A stretch of 64,000 bases of DNA from contig JADJFT010000006.1 in the NCBI GenBank assembly GCA_016708465.1, forward strand, positions 310,001 through 374,000, given 5' to 3'. The notes below the pieces were generated by a model. The model was not told the origin of the DNA, searched no databases, and saw only the letters and a program-made list of their open reading frames with translations. The stretch is from Rhodanobacteraceae bacterium (lineage in GTDB: Bacteria; Pseudomonadota; Gammaproteobacteria; Xanthomonadales; Ahniellaceae). The translations under genes were made by a program, and so were the position numbers. Below, piece by piece: positions 49,774 through 58,495 of this stretch (position 1 is the stretch's first letter; each line of letters begins with the position of its first letter).

Positions 49774-49944
49774 ATGAAGTTCAGCATCTCGCGGCAGGTC
49801 ATTGAGAAGTTGCGAGAAAAACACCGCGGCTCGCAGGCCGAGGTCGTCGAGTCGATCATCAGGTGGCGCCATTACGGCGATCATGAAGTGGCGCCTTTAT
49901 GCCGATCCTCAAATGGCGCCATTGGGGCGGTCGCTGACATGTAG
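49774..49944 (+). pseudogene. Truncated BrnT-like toxin gene, 5' end
   Basis: A good ribosome-binding site (GGAG, seven bases upstream) precedes ATG 49774. MKFSISRQVIEKLREKHRGS-QAEVVES is the typical start of a ~95-residue BrnT-like toxin family. After residue ~28 the sequence runs into the 25-base repeats and the frame ends at 49944 with unrelated residues, so about two thirds of the gene is missing. The likely antitoxin gene lies 13 kb away at 63262. Family assignment is by eye from 28 residues. Confidence 0.55.
49864..49938. repeat. Three direct repeats, 25-base period (IS21-type end)
   Basis: TGGCGCC occurs at 49864, 49889 and 49914, each followed by a related text (ATTACGGCGATC, TTTATGCCGATC, ATTGGGGCGGTC). 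Several tandem ~20-25-base repeats at the ends are typical of IS21-family elements, where they bind the transposase. No transposase gene is attached, so this looks like a solitary IS end. It both cuts the toxin gene and supplies the stop of the FtsZ-like gene. Confidence 0.6.
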
Positions 49945-51740
49945 GCACTTGGAAAGCTGCGCAGCGATGACTGAGAGAAGGCACAGATCGATATTTTGGC
50001 CGTCTGTTCCCTTCGCATCCATCAGCCACCAGGTGGAGCCGATCTTCATCAAGTGGATCGTGGCACGTACTGGTTCCACCACCCTGTAGAACGCATGGTG
50101 CACGTCGTCCCAGCCATCTCGCAGAACGAACATGCCCAAGTAGTGGTTGCTCATTTCCGCCCATTCTTCGAGTAGTTCATCGAGGTCGCGGAGCCGAGCA
50201 AACGCGTCTGCCTGATCAGGCAATGGTTCGTTCCCAGCGATCACGCATCCTGGCCTCGTGAATTCGAACAGGTCTGTCGGCCGAACGAATCGTTGAGCGG
50301 ATCCAGAAGCGTTCGCGGTGGGCAAAATGAATCGCGCACGCACGGCTGCCTCAAGCACCAACTCGCGCGCGTCTATGTGATGGCGCACTGCAGAAACCTC
50401 TTGAGAATCAAGCCTGCGTAGAAATTCAACGCCGACAAAGTTTGCCAGCTGAATATCCAAGCAGAGTTGAAGGACATCTTCATGCTCCAGCGAACAGTTC
50501 GCCAGCAACTCGCGGCAATGCAAAGCCGCCGCACTCTCATCCTGAAAAATTCGGCGCACACCGAACAAGTGCTGCATGCGAGCAAGGCGCGCCGGAATCC
50601 GAGACAGTACGTCAAGAAGGCATTCATCCTCCGGAAACGCGGCCGCCGCGAGTATTGCGGCCGGCCCCGAGGTCATCGCTTCGCCAATCGTGCGTATCGT
50701 TTCGGCGCAAACCTTCATCTCGTCCTGCAGCTCCCACCACAACACTCGCTCATGTGATCGGCAGCAAAGCTGCCATCGGGCGAGGATCAGTCCCAGCGCC
50801 GGGTTGTTCCGTATTAGGCTGCGCCCTGTCTCGAATTGGGCCACCGCCACGAGGTGAGGGATGTCGACCACATCGAAATCCGAGAGCTGTGGCAGCAAGT
50901 CGGGCGACGACGTAACCCCGTCCATACCATGCGATTGCGATTTCGGTCGGCGCGCGCCCTCGCGGCAGTAGTAGCCCGAATTAAGCGTGGACAGGTCTTC
51001 GGAATTCGGGATCGCGCGATCGCCGCGATGCTGTGGGTCCCACGGCTCCGAAGAGCAAAGGATCACGATGTCCGAATGATCGGCATCTGGCGCCCACACG
51101 ATGTTGAGTGCGGAAATTGATGAACCCGCACCAAGCGATTCGACCACGCCGAACGGATCGGTACACTGCCGATCTGCGCGGACAACACACAGGACGCGAT
51201 GCGCATGTCGAAGTGCTCGCGCGAGATCCTTGTCTCGCTCAATCATGCCGCGCGCACTTTCGACCTGGTCATTGGTTGCGAATGCCCGCCGATGGAGCGA
51301 ACACGTACCCGCCTGACGCAGCGTCGCTTTGAGGTCGGCGAAATCCGAGCAAACCAGCCCTTCGGCCAGAAAGTCGAGCAACGCGCGAAGCACCGTGCGA
51401 GGGTGTTCTTCGGTGGCTACAACAACATCGAAGAAGCGAACCATCCACGTGTAGAAGCTCGAGATTCCCAGCGCGAACTGTTCCGCACCCAGTTCGGGAT
51501 AGGCCACGGCGTGGACAACGGCAATCTGCGCTTTGCGGCAGAGCGCTGCGTCTCTCGATACCAGTGCGGGTCGCGGCTGTCGGCCACCACGAACAACAGG
51601 TCGACCGCAGATTTCCGGGTTCGCTTGCCCCGACCGCGCAGCATCCGATGTGTGTCATCCCATGTGCGTTCTGCCGATGCGCTCGTTGCGAGGCACACAA
51701 CGACGCCGGCGTGCTCAATGTAGACACGGGTTACTTTCAT
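49909..51740 (-). CDS. FtsZ/tubulin-like protein lacking the GTP loop (frameshifted)
   Basis: About 610 residues from ATG 51740 (GAGGAG eight bases upstream); one indel near 51540. Residues 47-260 follow an FtsZ core by eye: DLLFVVAD (beta-4), then IAVVHAVAYPELGAEQFALG, FDVVVAT, and EGLVCSDFADLKATLRQAG, where FtsZ has the T7 loop NxDFADV. After it come a VESARGMIERDKDLARAL helix, HRVLCVV and LNIVWAPDADHSDIVILCSS. The GGGTGTG loop that binds GTP is replaced by DSRDPHWYRE. The first ~45 residues are too short for the nucleotide-binding N-terminus. A ~350-residue helical C-terminal part matches nothing I know. It lies downstream of the large unknown gene on the same strand, probably one operon. 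Confidence 0.5.
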
Positions 51741-52039
51741 GTTCGGCACTCCTCAAATAGCTGGGGGTGCCGAGAACGCTTGACTCTGGTTCCCGCGTTG
51801 GTTTATGCCTCAATTGAACGCGCGGTGGAGCCGGGAGGTAGTGGGTACAAGAGATTGAGCCAACCACTCATGAGGTTTGTGCACCCCACGTTCCAGTCGG
51901 TGCCGCCGACCACCACCCTTGTCCTCACAATCCGTTTTGAAAATGGGTGGGCTGGGCATCGGGGGTGGGCTTTGGACGCTTAGACGTGACAATTGAATTA
52001 CGGTGTGGCACGCGCCCTGGCCGAATGGGCAGGCGGCCC
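51741..52039. other. 299-base gap between the two leftward island genes
   Basis: No gene of normal length is supported. On the minus strand a short frame (about 51910-51790) reads MRTRVVVGGTDWNVGCTNLM and stops at TAA; its GG-rich start vaguely resembles the T1 loop of FtsZ, so it may be the missing N-terminus of the FtsZ-like gene. The segment next to the FtsZ-like start holds its ribosome-binding site. Confidence 0.35.
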
Positions 52040-54914
52040 CTAGCCGGAGTGGCTGATGCGGTTGGTCAAGTGGCTTGGCAAGTGACCCACCACGACCTTG
52101 GCGGTTGCTTCGTCGTAGTGGAAATACAGACGAAAGGCCACCGATGGATCGAACCCGACGCCCTTCTTCAGGTGAGTATCCAGCCAAATGCTCCTGCCTT
52201 CGTATTGTCGACGATATTCTTGCTTGTATCGACTGTCGTTCAGCGCCGTGCCCACGCCTGACAGCACAAGCCCCAGTCCGGCCAATGCTTGCTGGCTGTT
52301 CTGGTAGGCCCCGATGTCATCAATGTCGCGGTTACGCATCGGGACGTAGTAGCGCACTAGGTATTCCAGCGACTGGTAGGCGAAGGCGATGTCATTGAAC
52401 TGCGACTCCTTCGCGGCCTTGATGGCCAAGGGGTGGAGAACCAGCTTGTTTTCACCGTACAACTCGACCCAAGTTTCCAAATCTTCCCAGTTGTCCGGAT
52501 AGTGGCGTTCGCTTCCCAGTTCCTTGTATTCAACGACATCGGGAATCCACCGTTGGGTCAATTGGTAATCGAGCTTGCGTGCGTCTTCCCGCGCCAGATC
52601 CCGCTCTCCACGCGTTGCCTTGAGGTCATCGCGCAACTGCGCGACATGCTCATCGAGATCCCTCACTTTGGTCTTGTACTCAGCAAGACTTGATTCCAGT
52701 TCGCTGCGAATGGCCTGAAGCTGACTGATCTGCTCATCGGTTGACGATGCGATGTTTTCAACTTGATCGCGCAAGGCGGGAAATGCGTTGCTCGGAAGAA
52801 GCCAACCGCAGCTCGGCTAGATGGCTGCGCACGGCCTGGAACGATGGTGCGCGGTCCTCCAGATCGTCCGCCTCGAGGCTGATGGCGCAGGCCTCTTCGA
52901 AAATGTCGTTTGCCAGCCATTTGGCGAGTTGGGCCCCCTTCAACGTCCAGAGCGGGTGCTGGTCTGGATCGGCCTCTGCCTTGAAGCCTGGCCTGTAAAA
53001 GCGAACGGCATGGCCAAAAACCGAGCGATCGCGGCCAAAGACGCGAACAAGGTGGGCAGAGATTCCATGGTCGATGCAGACAACGTGCGCCACGCCGGTC
53101 AACCGTTTAGCCAAACGATTGGCAGAATCATCAACCTCTCCGCAAATGACGATAACGGGTTGGGTACGATTGGTGTTGAGCAGCAGTTGGGCGAGCCAAC
53201 GGAACTGCTTGTCGCCGGACAAGTGGACGGCCGCATTCGACAGTGCGACACCGGCGTCTTCTAGCCGGACTTCCCCTGGCGATGGCGGCGACCACCGTCG
53301 GTACGCGCCGCTGTCCGGCGGTGGGGGCGCGTCTTCGCTGCTACGGACCTGCACAAGACGCAGGCTGATCGCTGGCCTCGGCAGACGGATCAACGTCGCC
53401 TCGATTCGCCAGATCGCGCCCTGATCCATCGTGCGGCGATCGTCGAAGCGCATTGACCAGATGTCAGCTCCGTCTGTCTCGATCGATACTTCGCCTCCAG
53501 AAAGCTCGACATGGGCGTTCATCGATGCGTCGGAAATGATGAAGCCCTTGCTTCGCAACCATCCGACAGCCGGGATATTGCGGTGTCGTAGGCCAGGTCC
53601 GAGCCTTGCCCTTGCTTCCAGCAGCGCGGCCAAGGCAAGCACGTTTACGGTGCCCGCACTGCGTGACAGTCGGGACCTGCGTGGAAGCGCTGCGCTTGTG
53701 CTGGGCACTGGTGCGACTTGGCGGCCGAACGCGGCGAGCGGGGTCTCGACAGCCTCGCTGTGGGCCAGAGTTTCAGCCTCGCCAGGCAGTGCAGCTTCCT
53801 GCGATGCCGCGGTTTCTGAAACGATCGTGCTCAGATCACCAACTGCTGCTTCCTCATCGCGCTGGACGGCTTCGTTCAGCGCTGCACCGAGCCAGAGCAT
53901 GATGTTCAAGCGATCTTCGTCCGGCAAGACCTCCGTGTTTTCTTTAGGAGCCCGCACCAGATCGTCGGAGCTCAGCTGCCTGTCACTCCAAACAATGCTC
54001 TCTTCTCCGGCGACTTCCCTAATCGAGAAGTAGCGCCCAGAAGCGAGATCAATGGATTCATTCAACGATAGACGTACCGCGTTGATCGATTCTCCGCCAA
54101 TGTGCCTTGTGGTTCGAGTCGAAAAAACCGTAGCGACTTGGTTGACGGCTTCCTGTCCATCCGATTGTTGAATGAAATCCCAAAAGCATTGAAAGGCAAG
54201 ACGCAGAGGCGCCTGCACTTCTTCGCTGGGACGATTACTCCCGAAGTCTTTTGGCGGTACCACAGAAACCCACCATGCACCCGGTGCGAAGGGTCGCGAC
54301 TCACCCGAATCGAGATCGTATGAAACAGTATCAACGAGTTGGCATCCCCAAACGTGCAGCAGAGCTTGGACGAGCAGAACTTCTGCACGCGAATGGCAAG
54401 CGAGTAGGACCTTGCGCCCTTTCGACGTTTTACACAGGTCTTCCGCCATGGCCTCAATTTTATCGAAGCGATCGGGAACATAAAGAATCAGGATATCGGG
54501 TGGTGTGTCCAGGTCGCTAAGGTGTTTCGACCAATGTTTCACCAGGACTTGCTGGGCTGGCTGGAAGAGAAGGGGCTTTGGCGGGCGGCGCATCGAGCGT
54601 GGCCGGACGGGCACACAGATGGTGCAAGTCAATTTGCCCGAAGAATTCCGTGCTCTCGCGTAGAGAGACAACCAACGACCGCTTTCGGCGGCGAGCAAAC
54701 CCGTGGTGTCAGCAATCAGCAAGCTCGCGCTGGATTTTTCCAAAACCTCCGGGGCCAGTCGGGCGATTGCGGCGAATGGCGCACCATAGAGCGAGGCAAA
54801 CAATTTCCTGTTGTCGACCGTCAACAATCCTGTGAAGCGTCCGCTACTGAGGCTTTCCACGGCGAACGCGTAGTCAGCTACCGTCATTGGCGTAACGGCT
54901 GAGGTTTCACTCAC
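52040..54914 (-). CDS. Large island protein of unknown function, coiled coil (frameshifted)
   Basis: About 960 residues from GTG 54914. The N-terminal ~230 residues have alternating strands and helices (PPDILILYVPDRFDKIEAMA, VLLACHSRAEVLLVQALLHV, FAPGAWWVSVVPP). A second globular part at about 580-670 reads TQPVIVICGEVDDSANRLAK, VAHVVCIDH, FGHAVRFYRPGF and DPDQHPLW. The frame then breaks near 52770 and resumes as PALRDQVENIASSTDEQ, a ~90-residue coiled coil. A C-terminal domain ends VAFRLYFHYDEATAKVVVGH-LPSHL, which resembles small RelE-like toxin or nuclease-associated tails. I have seen this architecture in actinobacterial hypothetical proteins near restriction genes, but no function is known. 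No P-loop is visible. Confidence 0.55.
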
Positions 54915-55050
54915 TAGCGGCTCCTAAAGCTTTCAAAGCGGACGGCAGTTTGCGGATGATGGCGTTGATCTCCACCTTTCGATTGAACTGCTTTTCCCTC
55001 TCAAGCATTGAGATCGCCCTCGTCAGCCCGCGCCGCAAAGCTAGGACTTT
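54907..55050 (-). pseudogene. 3' remnant of a gene upstream of the large island gene
   Basis: A minus-strand frame of ~47 codons ends at a TGA that overlaps the GTG of the large gene by eight bases (GTGAGTGA). It reads VLALRRGLTRAISMLEREKQ-FNRKVEINAIIRKLPSALKA, clearly protein-like and coupled to the next gene. Upstream it runs into IS21-type terminal sequence at about 55060, so most of the gene is gone. Its identity is unknown. Confidence 0.55.
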
Positions 55051-55059
55051 GCTATGGCG

Positions 55060-55404
55060 TGTTGGCGCGCGTCCAAAATTGACCATCTCTTCTGCTCGTT
55101 GAAAATTGACCAGGGAAGGAAGCCGAGGGCGGGAGCCCTCGGCGTGCTCTGAGTGTAGCTCTTGACCTGATCAGAGCGATTCGTCGACGACCGCCTTGCC
55201 GGCACGTTCCTTCGACTGCTCACGCGACTTGATGCGTGCCTTGGCTTGACCGCGGCTCTGCCTGAAGCAGTACTATTCGTTGCCGGTTTCGACGATGTGG
55301 CCGTGGTGCGTGATGCGATCGAGCAGCGCAATCGTGAGCTTGGCATCGATGAAGGCGTTGGCCCATTCGGCGAACCGGCGGCTTGCGAGAACGGCAGATC
55401 GCGG
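55060..55404 (-). mobile_element. IS21-family fragment: right end and istB 3' part
   Basis: Two direct repeats AAAATTGACCA (55076 and 55105), as found at IS21-type ends, are followed inward on the minus strand by WANAFIDAKLTIALLDRITH-HGHIVETGNE, the C-terminus of an IstB helper ATPase. An in-frame TAG after GNE, and loss of the rest of istB at about 55400, show it is decayed. Confidence 0.65.
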
Positions 55405-55690
55405 ATTCCGATCCAAGTCGGTACGGCATTCCGGTTCAAGCCGGCACGGGGTTCTGATTCAAGTCGGTACGGTTATCCACAGGGCATGACGGTGGGGACA
55501 CTGACCCCTCGCAGAGAGCGAGGGTTGATGAGCTACCGGAGAATGCCGATGAGGAAGTTAATGAATTTGGCGCGGCTGCGGTTTGCCGAGCAGCGCTCGT
55601 ATTCCGAGATCGCAGCAAGCCTTGGCATGGCGCGATCGACGGTGCAGTCGGCGGTCGAGCGCTTTGTGCAGGCAGGGTTCAGATCGCGCA
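55405..55690 (+). mobile_element. IS21-family fragment: left end and istA 5' part
   Basis: Three 21-base direct repeats with the core CAAGTCGGTACGG or CAAGCCGGCACGG lie at 55406, 55429 and 55452 (23-base period), the usual left end of an IS21-like element. From ATG 55528 the frame reads MSYRRMPMRKLMNLARLRFA-EQRSYSEIAASLGMARSTVQ, the helix-turn-helix start of an IstA transposase. It ends after ~50 residues in unrelated sequence. It points away from the istB fragment, so the two are not one intact element. Confidence 0.65.
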
Positions 55691-55787
55691 CTTTATGCGC
55701 CAGAATTCCGTGCGCCAGAAGTCGGCGTGCCGTGAGCGCCAAGACCTCCGTGTCTGGCAATATGCCCTGACGCGTTCCGAGGTAGCA

Positions 55788-58495
55788 ATGGCATTGCATC
55801 CAAATTTTCCGAAATCCCCCTACTGCGTTCTGGATCCAGCGCATCGCTGGTTCCCGGCCGCCGAGGACATGCGCACGACCGCGCTGAGAAGTTGTTGCCG
55901 CCCCTTGTGGCCAAGATTCGCGAGGAGGTCAGCGCGTGGCGTGAAGGACGTTATCAAGGCGCCTCCGCGACATCCAAGGCTTTGCTGCAATGGTGGTTCC
56001 ATACCGCGCATTTGATCGAGCAATCCGAAGGCAGCCTGATGCCTTTCGAGTATTACTTCGCCCAGCGTGAAGCGGTCGAGACCGTCATTTGGCTACACGA
56101 TGTTCGACAGGTGCGAGACAAGTTCGACCTGATGCGCTTCGATGCGTCGGGCGCCGTATCGGCCGGCATGTTCGATGAAAATTGGCCCCGCTACGTCACC
56201 AAGATGGCGACCGGCTCTGGCAAGACCAAAGTGCTTTCTCTGCTGATGGCGTGGAGCTACTTCCACAAGCGCTATGAATCCGAATCGACACTGTCGCGCA
56301 ACTTTTTGCTGATCGCGCCCAACATCATCGTGCTCGATCGCCTGCGCGCCGATTTCGACGGACTCCGGATCTTCTTCAATGATCCCGTGCTTCCGGACAA
56401 CGGCTTTGATGGTCAGAACTGGCGCGATGATTTTCAGGTCACGTTGCACATCCAGGATGACGTGCGCGTCGTACGCCCGACAGGAAATCTGTTTCTGACC
56501 AATATTCATCGTGTCTATCTTGGCGATGTGGTCGAACCGTCATTGGAAGATGACGACCTGAGTGACTACTTCCTCAGCCCCTTCGGCTCCAAGCCGACCG
56601 GAAAGACCAACGACAGCAAGACCGATCTCGGAGAGATCGTCCGCGAGATCGACGAGTTGGCGGTGTTCAACGACGAAGCCCACCATGTCCACGACCCGCG
56701 CATGGCCTGGTTCAAGAGCATCCAGGACATCCACCACCGCATGCTGCAGAAAGATTCCAGGCTGTCGTTGCAGATCGATGTCACCGCTACGCCCAAGCAC
56801 AACAATGGGGCGATCTTCGTCCAAACCGTTTCCGACTATCCGTTGGTCGAGGCGATCCATCAAAGTGTCGTCAAGCATCCGACATTGCCGGATGCAGCGA
56901 GCTGCGCGCGCCTACGCGAACAACAAAGCGCCATCTTCACCGAACGCTTCGCCGATTTTTTGGATCTTGGCGTCGAGGAGTGGCGCAAGAGCCACGCCGA
57001 GCATCAAGCCTTCGGCAAGAAAGCAGTGCTATTCGTGATGGTGGATGACACACGCAATTGCGACGAAGTGGGTAGCTATCTCGAAAAGACCTGCCCCGAA
57101 TTGCAGGGCGGGGTGTTGGTCATCCATACCAAGGCAAACGGCGAAATCTCGGAAGCTGCCTCCGGAAAGAGCAAAGAGGATCTGGAGCTGCTGCGCAAGG
57201 CTGCCAATCAGATTGATCGCATAGACAGCCCTTACAAGGCCATCGTCTCGGTGCTGATGCTCAAGGAAGGCTGGGACGTCCGCAATGTCACCACCATCGT
57301 CGGTCTGCGCGCCTACGCAGCCAAGAGCAATATCCTGCCGGAGCAAACGCTCGGCCGCGGTTTGCGCCGCATGTATTTCGGCTCGGATACCTCGGAGACG
57401 GTGTCGGTGATGGGCACGCCGGCGTTCATGGAATTTGTCGAGTCGATCAAGACCGAAGGCATCGAGTTCGAGCGCGTTCCGATGGGTTCTGGCACCGGGC
57501 GCAAGGATTCGTTGGTGGTCGAAGTTGATGTAGGCAACGTCGACAAAGATCTAGACGCGCTGGACATCGAGCTGCCCAAACTCTCGCGGCGTTTCAATCG
57601 TGAATACAAGGACCTGTCCAGCCTCTCGCCTTCCACATTCAAGAATCCCAAGCTGCCGATCAAACCATTCACGCCTGAGCAGACGCGAGAGATTGTGTTC
57701 AAGACCATGCTCGACGACGAAATTCATCACACGATTGAACTGTCCAGCGTTGGACCCGCTGACTATCGATCGGTGATCGCTTTTTTCTCGCGACAGTTGT
57801 TGAAGGAACTGCGTCTGGTCGGCGGATACGATTTGCTATATCCAAAGGTGAGAGAGTTCATCGTCGGGCATTTGTTTGAGGTATCCCCGGCTGATCTGGA
57901 AGACCCTGTGCTGCTGCGCAACCTTTCAGAATCCGCTGCCGGCAAAATCATCTTCGATACGTTCAAATCCGAGATCAACGCACTGACCATTCAGGACTCC
58001 GGCAGCTCATGTATCGAAGACCGGATTCGCCTGCGCGAAACACGTCCATTCCGCACCGAGAACCGCGATTTCTACTCCGCGAAAAAGTCGATCTTCAGCA
58101 AAATTGTCGGAGAAGCCCACGCCGGTGGCTTCGAGATGAGATTTGCCCGCTTCCTCGACCAAGCAGCCGACGTGCAAGCCTTCGCGAAGAACTATCTCGC
58201 CGTGGGCTTCAAGATCGACTACGTACGCGCCGACGGCGACCTGTCCAACTACATTCCCGACTTTCTGGTGAAAACGCTGGATGGCACGGTCTGGATCATC
58301 GAAACCAAGGGCCGGGCCGAACTCGACCTGCCGCAGAAGATGGCGCGGCTGCGCCAGTGGTGTGCGGACGCAACCTCAGCCTCGCAGACCGAACAGGTGC
58401 GCTACCGTTTCGTCTATGTGGACCAGATCGGCTACGAGCGCAATCCACCGACATCGTTTGCGGCGCTGGTCGCGGGCTTCACCGAGTATCAGTGA
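55788..58495 (+). CDS. Type III restriction Res subunit (frameshifted near start)
   Basis: About 902 residues. The true start is ATG 55788 (MALHPNFPKSPYCVLDPAHR-WFPAAEDMRTTA), in a frame that changes near 55882 into EKLLPPLVAKIREEVSAWRE. Superfamily 2 helicase motifs: Walker A MATGSGKTKV, DEAH-type FNDEAHHVHD, motif III ATPKHN, motif VI QTLGRGLRR. The C-terminal nuclease is PDFLVKTLDGTVWIIETKGR (PD-ExK). It should cut DNA with Mod after ATP-driven movement. The stop overlaps the next ATG (TGATG). Confidence 0.9.

Noticed and set aside
51810..52187. 125-codon minus-strand open frame in the island gap
   Set aside because: Composition rich in R, S, P and H with no motif, and it overlaps the 3' end of the large gene in another frame.
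58009..58494. Upstream extension of the AlbA_2 protein frame
   Set aside because: Arginine-rich text in a different frame from the Res nuclease domain, which is clearly the coding frame there; ATG 58495 gives the normal AlbA_2 start.
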